A stretch of 64,000 nt of DNA. It comes from DASPWV01 sp046726375. GTDB lineage: Bacteria > Acidobacteriota > Vicinamibacteria > Vicinamibacterales > UBA2999. The notes below the pieces were generated by a model. The model was not told the origin of the DNA. It saw only the letters and a program-made list of their open reading frames with translations, and did not search any database. The DNA is taken from NCBI GenBank assembly GCA_046726375.1, contig JBKPAJ010000072.1, positions 1 through 64,000 on the forward strand. Reading direction: 5' to 3'. Below, in pieces: positions 8,663 to 25,167 of this stretch (positions within the stretch are counted from its first letter, which is position 1; each line of letters begins with the position of its first letter). Both the position numbers and the translations under genes were made by a program.

Positions 8663-9949
8663 ATGATGATGAACACATTACTTTCGCGACGCTCAATTCT
8701 CCACGGTGTCGCCGCCGCGGTCGCGCCGTTCGCCTTTGGCACGCGCGCGCACGCGGCACAGCGAGCATCGACTGGCGAGATCGGTCCGCTGGACCCTGCC
8801 GTGCTCCCGCGCGGCATCCGCTCTCGTTTCGTCAACGGCGTCAACGGGCTGCGGATGCACGTCCTCGAGGCCGGCTACGAGACGCCAGGCCGCCCAGGCG
8901 TCCTGCTGATTCACGGCTTCCCCGAGCTCGCCTACAGCTGGCGCCGCGTGATGGGACCGCTTACGGCCGCGGGCTATCACGTGTTCGCTCCGGATATGCG
9001 CGGCTATGGGCGGACCACTCCCGCGCCGGTCAACTATGACGATGACCTGCGGCCGTTTGGAACCGTGAACCGGATCAAGGACATGCTCGCGCTCGTGTCG
9101 GCGATGGGGCATCGCTCGCTCGCGGCAGTCTTTGGGCACGACATGGGATCGCCGTTGGCGGGCTGGTGTGCGCTTGCGCGGCCCGACATTTTTCGCGCGG
9201 TGGTCATGATGAGCGCGCCGTTCGGCGGTGCACCAGTGCTGCCGTTCAACACGGCGAACGGCGCGGTCGCATCGGCGCCAGCGGCCTCGCCCAACGCGAT
9301 CTACGAGGAGCTCGCAAAACTGACGCCGCCGCGCCAGCACTATCAGCGCTACTACCAGACGCGCGACGCGAACACGAACATGTGGCATCCGCCGCAGGGC
9401 CTGCACGCGTTCCTGCGCGCGTATTACCACGTGAAGAGCGCCGACTGGAAACAGAACGATCCCCGTCCGCTTGCTGCACGCACGGCGGCCGAGTGGGCGA
9501 AATTGCCGCGCTACTACGTGATGGATCTCGATAAAGGCATGGCGGAACAGGTGGTAACCGAGATGCCGACGTCGGCAGAGATCGCTGCCAATCGTTGGCT
9601 GCCTGATTCTGAGCTCCGCGTCTACACCGAGGAATATGCCCGTACCGGTTTCCAGGGCGGCCTCAACGGGTATCGTGGCAGCCCGGGAAATGAGGACCTG
9701 CTGCTGTTTGCAGGAAGAACGATCGACGTCCCATCCAGCTTCATGAGCGGGAAGCAGGATTGGGGTGTCTATCAGAACCCAGGTGCACTCGAACGCCTCG
9801 AGAAGAGCGTCACCACGAACTACCGCGGCACGCACTTGATCGACGGCGCCGGTCATTGGGTGCAGCAGGAGCAGCCCGAGGCGCTCACCCGGCTGCTGCT
9901 CGATTTTCTGCGGCGCGTTTCGGCGAAACGTGAATCTGGAGATTTGTAG
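8663..9949 (+). CDS. epoxide hydrolase-like alpha/beta hydrolase, Tat-exported
   Basis: A 428-residue protein. The N-terminus MMMNTLLSRRSILHGVAAAV is a twin-arginine signal cleaved near AHAAQ. The alpha/beta hydrolase core shows HGFPE (84-88, oxyanion region), the DMRGYGRT strand, and a nucleophile elbow FGHDMGS with Asp160 in place of Ser, as in epoxide hydrolases and haloalkane dehalogenases. The catalytic His is in GAGHWVQQEQPE near the C-terminus. Members open epoxides by an ester intermediate on the Asp. The start is one of three consecutive ATGs at 8663-8671; the first is taken. The 3' end runs into an octamer repeat tract just after the stop. Its substrate is not indicated by context. 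Confidence 0.85.
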   Translation: MMMNTLLSRRSILHGVAAAVAPFAFGTRAHAAQRASTGEIGPLDPAVLPRGIRSRFVNGVNGLRMHVLEAGYETPGRPGVLLIHGFPELAYSWRRVMGPLTAAGYHVFAPDMRGYGRTTPAPVNYDDDLRPFGTVNRIKDMLALVSAMGHRSLAAVFGHDMGSPLAGWCALARPDIFRAVVMMSAPFGGAPVLPFNTANGAVASAPAASPNAIYEELAKLTPPRQHYQRYYQTRDANTNMWHPPQGLHAFLRAYYHVKSADWKQNDPRPLAARTAAEWAKLPRYYVMDLDKGMAEQVVTEMPTSAEIAANRWLPDSELRVYTEEYARTGFQGGLNGYRGSPGNEDLLLFAGRTIDVPSSFMSGKQDWGVYQNPGALERLEKSVTTNYRGTHLIDGAGHWVQQEQPEALTRLLLDFLRRVSAKRESGDL

Positions 9950-10248
9950 ATCTGAAGAACTTGGAGCTGATTTGGAGATATCGAGATTCGGAGATTTCGA
10001 GAGGTATCGGAGAATTGGAGCGCATCTGCAGATTTGGCAATCGCCAAATCCCAACCAGGGTTACAGGTGAGAATCTTCTTCTCGAACATCCGCTGGAACA
10101 GCCCGATGACGTGATCGCCATTCTTCATGATCAGCCAGTTCTGCGATGCGTCCCCGGCGAAGACTCTGAACCCGAACTTCTCGTAGAAGTTCCTCGACGC
10201 CTCCAGATCCTTCACCGCCAAACTGATTGAGAACGCACCGAGATCCAT
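9853..10248 (-). pseudogene. VOC family protein truncated by a repeat tract
   Basis: From an ATG at 10248 the first 66 or so residues read as a glyoxalase/bleomycin-resistance (VOC) protein: MDLGAFSISLAVKDLEASRN, FYEKFGFRVF, NWLIMKNGDHVIGLFQ and NPGWD. At about 10050 the family similarity ends abruptly and the frame continues through an octamer repeat (9932-10050), then antisense through the end of the hydrolase gene. The second half of the fold, which usually contains a metal ligand and DPDGNP-type motif, is absent. The gene is therefore most likely non-functional. The break coincides with a repeat core that recurs at 14256-14282. Confidence 0.8.
9932..10050. repeat. degenerate octamer tract, AGATTTGG family
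   Basis: About fourteen degenerate copies of AGATTTGG/AGATNTCG follow each other, mostly in 8-bp register, between the hydrolase stop and the broken end of the VOC gene. The last 27 bp (10024-10050) match 14256-14282 in 25 positions. The same word, as its reverse complement CCAAATCN, makes up the tract beside rpoC. Confidence 0.85.
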
Positions 10249-10285
10249 GCTTTGCTCGTGTTCTTCACGCGCTGATTCGACGGCT

Positions 10286-10654
10286 TTAGGTATTCGTCAA
10301 CTCGTGGCCGACGCGAATCAGGTTGCCCGCTGGATCCTTGAGCGTGAACTCGCGCATTCCCCAAGGCTCATCAGCGGGCGCCGTGAGGCAGGGGACGCCT
10401 TCGGACGGCAGCCCGAGTGACGTGAATTCCCTGTACAACAGATCTGCGTCCGCCACGCGCCAGTAGCAGCTCGCGCGGTTCGTTGCCGGCACGAGATCGT
10501 CGCGCGGCTCGAGATGGACGACCAGGTTACCGCGTCTCAAGATCTCGTAACGGTCGTCGTTGTACGCCGCCTCGAAGCCGAGCGACTCGTAGAACGCGCG
10601 CGTGCGGCGCAGATCCTGCGCGGCCAGAATGGGTTCAGACCCTTCTCTTGGCAT
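10286..10654 (-). CDS. VOC family protein (glyoxalase/bleomycin-resistance-like)
   Basis: A 122-residue single VOC unit. LAAQDLRRTRAFYESLGFEA is the first beta-alpha-beta module. WRVADADLLYREFTSLGLPS and the C-terminal MREFTLKDPAGNLIRVGHEL form the second, with Glu at the usual metal-ligand position of the last strand. Proteins of this size dimerise and either bind hydrophobic drugs or act as dioxygenase or isomerase-like enzymes; the ligand cannot be told. It lies just upstream of the truncated VOC gene on the same strand, so the two may once have been a tandem pair. Confidence 0.8.
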   Translation of the reverse strand: MPREGSEPILAAQDLRRTRAFYESLGFEAAYNDDRYEILRRGNLVVHLEPRDDLVPATNRASCYWRVADADLLYREFTSLGLPSEGVPCLTAPADEPWGMREFTLKDPAGNLIRVGHELTNT

Positions 10655-10878
10655 CGGACGCCTCGTAGGTGTCGCTCTCGATCTTAGGTTACCGGGAAGT
10701 TCCGTCGCGGTCGAACGATCAGCGCGTAAGCCGCGGTGGTTCGCCGTAACGCCAAAAGCATATCGCTGTTGAAACGGGCGGTCACCCAGTGGTCAGTATC
10801 AATCGATCGTTCTCGTCATCCGCACCCTCGCCGCGCCGCTTCGACTGGCCGCACGCCGGCGATCGCGGCTGTTGCGGC

Positions 10879-10960
10879 GTCGAGCATTCGCGGCAAGCAA
10901 GTGGCCTCCGCACGCCGGAAAAATGCATCCCCGACCATGGCGGCTGCGACCAGCAGCATG
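10879..10960 (+). repeat. dispersed repeat, copy 1
   Basis: Begins GTCGAGCATTCGCGGC and runs through GTGGCCTCCGCACGCCGGAA to CCATGGCGG. About 90% identical to 13884-13961 over some 75 bp. The first 14 bp also occur alone at 8591-8604, at the end of the dipeptidase gene. Confidence 0.85.
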
Positions 10961-11033
10961 AATAGCGGCTCTGTCTCGTAGCGGGTTGCACCACCGTGGC
11001 AAGGCCATCCCATCTGCCTGAGCGGCCTGCGAG

Positions 11034-11091
11034 GCATTTTTCGGCTCAGTGTGCGGCGTGCTCGGGACACTTGTCGCCGCGAACGCTCGCC
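11034..11091 (-). repeat. dispersed repeat, inverted diverged copy
   Basis: On the plus strand this reads GCATTTTTCGGC, then CACTTGTCGCCGCGAACG and CTCG. That is the reverse complement of the repeat at 13884-13961, with small insertions in the middle. The 22 bp at its right end match in 21 positions. Confidence 0.75.
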
Positions 11092-11194
11092 GTCGCGCGC
11101 GCGAATGTCTAGGATGCGAGGTTACTGTCACCGTGACGATCGCCGCGATAGCACCGACGGCCGTCTGCAATCGCCGGCCGTCCGGCTCAACAGG

Positions 11195-11698
11195 CTATTC
11201 GAGACGCGTCAGCTTGGTTCTCGTCTCCGCACCAGGCTGTCCCGCCGCGGGCTTGGCGGTCAGCCAGAGCGTTTGGCCTTCGAGCTTGAACTCGCGAGTC
11301 TGACCTTCACCCTGCATGACGCCTTCGTTCTTGGCGACAAGGGGCTTGGTCATGATCGTTGAGCCTTTTATGGTGTACGTGCCGGCGTTTGCAGTGAACG
11401 GCGCCCAGTGGTCATACGCCGCGATTTTCTGCGCATCGGTCAGTGGCGCACCGGCAGCGGGCGGCGGTACCACCGTGCGCGGTTTGTCCCCGTTGATCGA
11501 CAAGATACTGTAATGACCTTTGGTGAAGATGTACAGCGCGGGCTGCGGTGCGGTGATGGTGCGGGGGTTGTTACCGCCGATCACCTGCACTTCAGCAACT
11601 TTCCACACGCCTTGAATCGATCCAGCGTTGCTTTGTGCGACGAGTGCCAACGGAATTGAAAGAGCCACGACGGCGAGAGCGGCAGAGCGTAGAGACAT
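11195..11698 (-). CDS. secreted lipocalin-like domain protein
   Basis: A 167-residue protein with an N-terminal signal peptide (about residues 1-25, ending near LVAQSNAG). A beta-rich body follows, starting GSIQGVWKVAEVQV and including LYIFTKGHYSILSINGDKPR, AAYDHWAPFTANAGTYTIKG and TREFKLEGQTLWL. This pattern is typical of the lipocalin-like family that is abundant in Acidobacteria and of unknown ligand. It is probably periplasmic. It follows the DUF885 gene on the same strand with about 260 bp between them. Confidence 0.7.
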   Translation of the reverse strand: MSLRSAALAVVALSIPLALVAQSNAGSIQGVWKVAEVQVIGGNNPRTITAPQPALYIFTKGHYSILSINGDKPRTVVPPPAAGAPLTDAQKIAAYDHWAPFTANAGTYTIKGSTIMTKPLVAKNEGVMQGEGQTREFKLEGQTLWLTAKPAAGQPGAETRTKLTRLE

Positions 11699-11955
11699 AT
11701 CCCCTCCCTCTCCGATAACGGGTGTTCGGTGAACGACGCCGCAGTGATCCGGTCAACGGAGCGACCGATACTACGCCCGGCTAAGGCTCGAATCAATCAT
11801 CGACTCGGCGCACGGGCCGGGCGAGGTCTGCCTCCACTTGTGCGCTGCCAGATCGCACTGCGTGTGCGGCTCATCCCACGGCGCCCAGCAGAGCCAATGC
11901 CGCGATCGTTGTGCGGGCGCGGTCAGAATCGCCCGCCGTTCGCCTGCCAAAACGT

Positions 11956-13818
11956 CTAGCTCGCTGTGGTGCGGATGTATTCGTCTACATTCTTGGCGAG
12001 CACGTCGAGCGGCACGTTCCCACCGCGGACCACGGTGTCGTTGAACGCCTTCACGTCGTACTTGTGCGCGAGGGCCGTCTTTGCCTTCTCGCGCTGACGG
12101 TTGATCTCGCTGTGCCCCACCTTGTAGCCGCACGCCTGTCCTGGCCATGCGCAATAGCGATCGACCTCGCTGGCAACCTCCAGCGGATTCGATCCGTTCT
12201 CGTCGACGAAAAACTGCACGCCCTGTTCGCGCGTCCAGCGCTTGGCGTGAAGACCGGTGTCGACCACCAACCGGCACGCCCGGAAGGCGATGGACTGGAG
12301 ATATCCGAGCCGTCCGACGGGATCCTGTTCATACGCGCCCAGTTCGTCGGCGAGCTGCTCGGCGTAGAGCCCCCACCCTTCCGAGTAGGCGTTGAACGCG
12401 AGCAACTGACGAATCAGCGGCATGTCGTGCGTGTATTCACCTTGCCAGATGTGCCCGGGGATGGCTTCGTGGAAGGTCAGGTCGGCGAGGCTGTACTTAC
12501 TATGGAGGTCGGTGGTTCTGAGGTTGATCCAGAACCGGCCGGGGATCTTGCCGTCGATCGATCCCGCGCCGCCGTACGCGCCTGGCGCACCGGGCTCTTC
12601 TTCCGGCGGCAGCCGTTTCACCTCCATGTTCGGATTGACCACCTTGTTGAACGCGCGCGGCATCTGCGATCGGATCCAATCGAGACGATTCTGAATGAAC
12701 GCCAGGATCTCGGCACGGCCCTTGTCGCCCTCGGGAAACTTGTAGCGCGGATCCTTCGCCAGCGCCTTCATCCGTTCGCCCACGGTGCCCTGCGAGTAGC
12801 CGATCTCCTTCAGGATCGCGTCCATCTGCGCATGCAGACGCGCCAGCTCGCTGCGGCCCATCTCGTGGACTTCGTCGGGCGTCATGGCGGTGGTGGTCGA
12901 GGTCTTTAGCGCCCACTGGTAATACTCTTCGCCGCGCGGCCGCGCCGCGATGCCAGCGTCGTTGGTCGCGCCGGCTCGCTGCGTCTGCAGTTCGCGGAGC
13001 TGCCGCTCGAGCGCGGGCGCAACTTCCTGCGCAGCGATCGTCCGCGCGCGCTCGGCCCAATTCCCCGGAATGTTCTTCGCGCGCCGGTCGATGGACTCGA
13101 CGAGCGTCCCGCCCTCGCGCGCGTTCTTCGCCGAAAGGGTCATCTGGGCCAGCGCTTTATCGATGAGGAACGCAGGCGGCACAAGCCCACTCGCGCGCGC
13201 GGCCTGCATTCGGCCACGCTCGCCGTCAAGCTGCTTTGCGTAGGACTGCAGCCGTGCGAGATAGGCCTCGGCATCAGCGGCGTTCTCGATGCGATGGTCG
13301 CTATCGAGGAAGCGCGGCACGTCGAGATACGCGCCGACGTTCTGAATGACGACATAGGGCGTGTTGCGCCAGCCTCCGACGGGAACGTCGCCATACGGCA
13401 GCGCGAAGCCTTGCAGCGCGGTCGCATATGCGCTGCGAACGACTTCGACGCTGGTGCGCGTGGCGTGCGCGAGGCCAGACGTGTCGAACGCCTTCGCGCG
13501 ATCCAGGTCCGCGCGCAATTGATTGGCGATCCGTTGCTGCCCCTCCGCTGACCGGTCGGCAAGCTGGGAGCGCAGTGACGCTCTCGCGCCGGTATCGACG
13601 CCCAGCGATGTTGCGCTCTCTGGGAGAAGCCGCAACAGATTCTCGGCAATCTCGTCGAGCAGCTTAATCGCGTTGGCATTGCTTATTCCTGGCGCGAGCG
13701 CGGTCGGTGCACGCCCGCATGCGGACATCAGCGGCAGGGCGGCGGTGGATGCGAGGGCGGCGATGATGTCGCGGCGGGTCAGCAATGAATGAGGAAAGGG
13801 CGTGGCGCTGGTGCTCAC
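11956..13818 (-). CDS. DUF885 family lipoprotein, putative metallopeptidase
   Basis: About 620 residues of the DUF885 family. The N-terminus carries a TRRDIIAALAS twin-arginine-like motif and a hydrophobic stretch ending in a lipobox-like LMSAC, so it is probably an exported lipoprotein. Near residue 450 the sequence TFHEAIPGHIWQGEY gives the HExxGH motif of the family, with EGWGLYAEQLADELG downstream supplying a further acidic ligand. The family is related to M32-like zinc peptidases, but activity is demonstrated for few members. The GTG at 13818 is chosen because it places the Tat motif near the N-terminus; an upstream GTG at 13857 is the alternative. Neither has a strong ribosome-binding site. 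Confidence 0.8.
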   Translation of the reverse strand: MSTSATPFPHSLLTRRDIIAALASTAALPLMSACGRAPTALAPGISNANAIKLLDEIAENLLRLLPESATSLGVDTGARASLRSQLADRSAEGQQRIANQLRADLDRAKAFDTSGLAHATRTSVEVVRSAYATALQGFALPYGDVPVGGWRNTPYVVIQNVGAYLDVPRFLDSDHRIENAADAEAYLARLQSYAKQLDGERGRMQAARASGLVPPAFLIDKALAQMTLSAKNAREGGTLVESIDRRAKNIPGNWAERARTIAAQEVAPALERQLRELQTQRAGATNDAGIAARPRGEEYYQWALKTSTTTAMTPDEVHEMGRSELARLHAQMDAILKEIGYSQGTVGERMKALAKDPRYKFPEGDKGRAEILAFIQNRLDWIRSQMPRAFNKVVNPNMEVKRLPPEEEPGAPGAYGGAGSIDGKIPGRFWINLRTTDLHSKYSLADLTFHEAIPGHIWQGEYTHDMPLIRQLLAFNAYSEGWGLYAEQLADELGAYEQDPVGRLGYLQSIAFRACRLVVDTGLHAKRWTREQGVQFFVDENGSNPLEVASEVDRYCAWPGQACGYKVGHSEINRQREKAKTALAHKYDVKAFNDTVVRGGNVPLDVLAKNVDEYIRTTAS

Positions 13819-13883
13819 AGGAAAATTACGGTGAAGGCGATATCGTAGCCGATCCACGCGGCGCAGACGGTGTCACCGCTCTT

Positions 13884-13961
13884 GTCGAGCATTCGCGGCG
13901 ACAAGTGGCCTCCGCACGCCGGAAAAATGCGTCTCCGGCCATGGCGGTCGCCATCAGCATG
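13884..13961 (+). repeat. dispersed repeat, copy 2
   Basis: Direct copy of 10879-10960 at about 90% identity over roughly 75 bp, sharing GTCGAGCATTCGCGGC and the CACGCCGGAAAAATGC block. Reverse complement matches 11034-11091. Confidence 0.85.
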
Positions 13962-14214
13962 ATGGGAGTTGATGATCGTGGCATGGAGCCGAACTCAAGA
14001 TTCGGGCCGAAAGTGGCATTGTTCCAACGTTCAACGCCGTTGCGGCTGCGAAGAAGTGACCTTGGGGTTTAGTAAGCGCATTTCGACATGGGTGATCGCG
14101 GTAGGAACTTCCGACCACGCGCGAAGTTTAGTAATCCGCTTCGGGTACCGGGTCGTTGGTGGGAGGAGTGTCTTCGCAAACGGTGCCGCGCTACATACGA
14201 TCTGAAAAGGCGTA

Positions 14215-14245
14215 CGAAACAAACGGCGGGGATGTCGCCCCGCCG
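14215..14245 (-). terminator. rho-independent terminator of the rpoBC operon
   Basis: On the minus strand CGGCGGGG, a six-base loop CGACAT and CCCCGCCG form an 8-bp GC stem followed by TTTGTTTCG. It lies about 120 nt past the rpoC stop, beyond the octamer tract. Confidence 0.75.
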
Positions 14246-14253
14246 TGCTCTTC

Positions 14254-14363
14254 AGATCTGCAGATCCGGCAATCGCCAAATCGCCAAATCACCAAATCTC
14301 CAAATCACCAAATCACCAAATCAACTCCAAATCCCCAAATCTCCAAATCGCCAAATTCGGAGA
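14254..14363. repeat. octamer tract CCAAATCN abutting the rpoC stop codon
   Basis: At least nine units of CCAAATCN run in 8-bp register, with one 3-bp insertion, and end exactly at the rpoC stop codon (14364-14366). Positions 14256-14282 repeat 10024-10050 with two mismatches. The tract would be transcribed as GATTTGGN repeats between rpoC and its terminator hairpin. Confidence 0.9.
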
Positions 14364-18581
<4,218 letters not shown>

Positions 18582-18610
18582 TATTTGACCTCTGAAATCC
18601 CCGTCAACGA

Positions 18611-18655
18611 CGGCTATCAGCGATCAGCTGTCAGCACTCGCTGAAAGCTGAACGC
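18611..18655. repeat. heptamer tract, AGCTNTC family, rpoB-rpoC intergenic
   Basis: Four to five 7-bp units (GGCTATC, AGCGATC, AGCTGTC, AGCACTC) followed by GCTGAAAGCTGAA, the reverse-complement sense of the same word. Similar tracts lie at 26510-26594, 26695-26765 and 63155-63301. Confidence 0.75.
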
Positions 18656-18698
18656 CCAAAGCCGTGTGGAATTCGCAAACAATTCACGAATTCCGGGA

Positions 18699-22991
<4,293 letters not shown>

Positions 22992-23060
22992 TTCTTGGTG
23001 ACCTCGAAGATTGAGCGCTCGGCCGGCGTCGCTGCCTCGCATGACAGCGCGATCGACCGT

Positions 23061-23207
23061 CCAGGTATCAGGTAGCGCGTATCAGGTCGGTTTCAGGTGC
23101 CAGGAAGCAGCCAGATGTCAGGTTGATTGACCAACCCGATAGCTCGCTAATAACTGATACCTGACACCTGACACGCGCAGGTAGCGCGGCAGCGACGCTG
23201 CGCGCTA
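23061..23207. repeat. heptamer tract (TATCAGG) and palindrome that includes the rplL stop codon
   Basis: Units of TATCAGG/TTTCAGG/TGTCAGG run one way, then TACCTGA and CACCTGA run the other way, giving an inverted structure. Next to it, on the minus strand, GTAGCGCG and CGCGCTAC form an 8-bp stem around AGCGTCGCT. The TAG in its first arm (23205-23207) is the rplL stop codon. Confidence 0.75.
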
Positions 23208-23603
23208 CTTCACTTCCACCTTGGCGCCCGCGTCTTCGAACTTCTTCTTGATCTGCTCGGCTTCGTCCTTGCTCACGCTTTCCTTGATCGGCTTGGGCGC
23301 GCCTTCGACGAGGTCCTTGGCTTCCTTGAGGCCAAGGCTGGTGACTTCGCGAACGACCTTGATCACGTTGATCTTGTTGCTGCCGACTTCGGTCAGCGTC
23401 ACGGTGAACTCGGTCTTCTCCTCAACCGGAGCTGCCGCGCCGCCCGCACCAGGGGCGCCGCCCATCATCGGCATCGCCATCGGCATGGCTGCCGCGGCCG
23501 ACACGCCGAGCTCGGTCTCGAGCGCCTTGACGAGATTGCTGAGTTCGAGAACGCTGATGCCCTTGATGTAATCAACGACCTGCTGCTGTGTGAGATCTGC
23601 CAT
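23205..23603 (-). CDS. rplL: 50S ribosomal protein L7/L12
   Basis: A 132-residue acidic stalk protein. The N-terminal dimerisation helix contains QVVDYIKGISVLELSNLVKA, followed by an Ala/Gly/Met-rich hinge with PMMGGAPGAGGAA. The C-terminal factor-binding domain includes FTVTLTEVGSNKINVIKVVR and LGLKEAKDLVEGAPKPIKE. It recruits translation GTPases to the ribosome as multiple dimers on L10. Its stop codon lies inside a palindrome shared with the downstream repeat tract. Confidence 0.98.
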   Translation of the reverse strand: MADLTQQQVVDYIKGISVLELSNLVKALETELGVSAAAAMPMAMPMMGGAPGAGGAAAPVEEKTEFTVTLTEVGSNKINVIKVVREVTSLGLKEAKDLVEGAPKPIKESVSKDEAEQIKKKFEDAGAKVEVK

Positions 23604-23610
23604 TTCCTGC

Positions 23611-23740
23611 TCCTGATCGCGGACCTGAAGGTCCGCGCTCCGTACAAAAGGGCGGGACGAGCCCGCCGGTGATGAATCGGCGTTCCCGCCTTCGCTCGCG
23701 CTGCCAGTCGTCGCGAACTACGGCGGGCAAGTTCCGCCCC
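23611..23740. repeat. palindromic units in the rplJ-rplL intergenic region
   Basis: GCGGACCT-GA-AGGTCCGC is an 8-bp stem at about 23617-23634. It is followed by GGCGGGACGAGCCCGCC and a more distant pairing of TTCCCGCC with GGCGGGCAAG. The whole 137-bp gap between rplJ and rplL is made of such words. In other bacteria this interval regulates the L12:RpoB ratio. Confidence 0.6.
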
Positions 23741-24274
23741 CTACGACTGACCCTCCGACCGTTTCTTTTCTGCCTGCACCAGCACGCTCATGAGATCCCG
23801 CGGCACGGCGTTGAGCACCCGTACCAGGTTCACCATTGGCGCCTGCAGGAGGAAGAGCAACTTCGCATACAACTCCGGCTTGCCAGGCATGTTCGCGAGG
23901 TCGGTGACCTGCGCGGGATTGATGGCCTGGCCCTGCACCACCGCCGCCTTGATCTGCAGCGTCGGCGCGTTCTTCATGAAGGCCGTCAGCGTCTTGGCGA
24001 GCGCAACCGGGTCGCCCTCGGTGTACGCCACCGCCGTCGTTCCTTCGAACAGTTCGGTCAACGACTCGTAGTCGGTGCCCTTGAGCGCACGCTTCGCCAG
24101 CGTGTTCTTCACCACTTTGTAGCCCGCGCGCGCTTTGCGCAGCTGCGAGCGGAGCTCGGTGGCCTGCGGCACGTTGATGCCCTTGTAGTCGATCAGTATC
24201 GCCGCGTCGGCGCCCTGAAACACTCCTTCGAGCATGTGGAGTTCGGCTTCTTTATCAGCTCTTGTGACTGCCAT
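23741..24274 (-). CDS. rplJ: 50S ribosomal protein L10
   Basis: A 177-residue protein starting MAVTRADKEAELHMLEGVFQ. LIDYKGINVPQATELRSQLR, KVVKNTLAKRAL and a C-terminal helix that binds L12 dimers are recognisable. L10 anchors the L12 stalk to 23S rRNA and, with L12, represses its own mRNA in many bacteria. The upstream 127 bp to rplA are entirely heptamer repeat, so any canonical L10 leader must either lie elsewhere or be formed by these repeats. Confidence 0.98.
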   Translation of the reverse strand: MAVTRADKEAELHMLEGVFQGADAAILIDYKGINVPQATELRSQLRKARAGYKVVKNTLAKRALKGTDYESLTELFEGTTAVAYTEGDPVALAKTLTAFMKNAPTLQIKAAVVQGQAINPAQVTDLANMPGKPELYAKLLFLLQAPMVNLVRVLNAVPRDLMSVLVQAEKKRSEGQS

Positions 24275-24286
24275 ATCGTTTCTTCG

Positions 24287-24401
24287 CTGTCGGTCTACGG
24301 TCGACGGTCAACGGTCCACGGTAAGGGCTTGCGGTCTTCAAGTGTCGACCAGTAGAAAGTTCTTACCGTCGACTGTCGACTGTGGACGGTCGACTGCACC
24401 G
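24287..24401. repeat. heptamer inverted tract, GTCGACN family, rplA-rplJ intergenic
   Basis: Five exact 7-bp units (CTGTCGG, TCTACGG, TCGACGG, TCAACGG, TCCACGG) run left to right. After a spacer come TCGACTG, TCGACTG, TGGACGG and TCGACTG, the complement sense. The arms can pair over 25-30 nt. The tract fills the gap between rplA and rplJ. Confidence 0.9.
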
Positions 24402-25106
24402 TTAGCGCCTTCCCGCGGTCTCCACCCGCGTTTCATCGATCTTCACGCCCGGTCCCATCGTCGAGGAGACCGTGATGCTGCGCAGATATTTGCCCTTTGC
24501 AGCGGGCGGCTTCGCCTTGACGATGCTGTCGAGGAGCGCGGCGGCGTTGGCGATCAGGTTTTGCGAAGGGAAGGAGGTCTTCCCCACCGGGGCATGGACG
24601 ATGCCGGTCTTGTCGACACGGAATTCGACCTTACCCGCCTTGATTTCGGTCACCGCCTGCGACACGTTTGGCGTGACGGTGCCCGTTTTCGGGTTGGGCA
24701 TGAGGCCGCGGGGGCCGAGCACTTTTCCCAGCTTGCCCACCACGCGCATCATGTCCGGCGTTGCGACGACGGCGTCGAAATCGAGCCAGCCGCCGGCGAT
24801 CTTGTCCACGAGTTCCTCACCGCCCACGTGATCGGCGCCGGCATCGGAGGCTTCCTTCTGCTTATCGGGCGAGGCAATCACGAGCACCCGCTTCGACTTG
24901 CCGAGACCGTGCGGCAGCACCACCGTGCCGCGCACCATCTGATCAGCATGCTTCGGATCAACACCAAGGCGAATCGATAACGCAACGGTTTCGTCGAACT
25001 TCGCGAACTTCACTTTCTGCACCAGCGGGAGCGCCTCTTCCAGCGCGTACGGCTTATCGCCGACCTGCTGACGTGCCGCGGTGTACTTCTTGCCGTGTCT
25101 TTTCAT
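24402..25106 (-). CDS. rplA: 50S ribosomal protein L1
   Basis: A 234-residue protein. The start MKRHGKKYTAARQQV at 25106 is preceded by a good GAGGAG. Family landmarks include GTVVLPHGLGKSKRVLVIA, LGPRGLMPNPKTGTVTPNV and KTSFPSQNLIANAAALLD. L1 forms the mobile stalk at the ribosomal E site and in many bacteria represses rplKA translation. It follows rplK with a heptamer tract between them. Confidence 0.98.
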   Translation of the reverse strand: MKRHGKKYTAARQQVGDKPYALEEALPLVQKVKFAKFDETVALSIRLGVDPKHADQMVRGTVVLPHGLGKSKRVLVIASPDKQKEASDAGADHVGGEELVDKIAGGWLDFDAVVATPDMMRVVGKLGKVLGPRGLMPNPKTGTVTPNVSQAVTEIKAGKVEFRVDKTGIVHAPVGKTSFPSQNLIANAAALLDSIVKAKPPAAKGKYLRSITVSSTMGPGVKIDETRVETAGRR

Positions 25107-25167
25107 TTCACTCCTCGGTGGTCCTGTCGGGCGCTGCGCGCCCTCCCACACTGGTTCTGTCGCCTGT

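Larger units (their letters stand above)
10655..11194. other. gene-free stretch holding an inverted pair of dispersed repeats
   Basis: About 540 bp without a convincing gene. It holds one copy of a dispersed 60-80 bp repeat at 10879-10960 and a diverged inverted copy at 11034-11091, about 75 bp apart. A third copy lies at 13884-13961. Confidence 0.6.
13819..14363. other. repeat-rich intergenic region downstream of rpoC
   Basis: About 545 bp between the DUF885 start and the rpoC stop. From left to right it holds the third copy of the dispersed repeat (13884-13961), an unassigned stretch, the rpoC operon terminator (14215-14245) and an octamer tract (14254-14363). No gene was recognised. Confidence 0.6.

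Noticed and set aside
10736..10981. Small plus-strand ORF and its antisense partner around the dispersed repeat
   Set aside because: The reading frame consists mainly of the repeat; its other copies are not open in a consistent frame, so it is treated as non-coding.
14254..14363. Possible CRISPR array at the CCAAATC repeat
   Set aside because: Units are 8 bp with no unique spacers and no cas genes are in the window; the same reasoning applies to the 7- and 11-bp tracts.
22992..23042. N-terminal extension of rpoB
   Set aside because: In-frame codons upstream of 22991 do not match the family and run into repeat DNA; the MYSLPKNVYRERK start is conserved.
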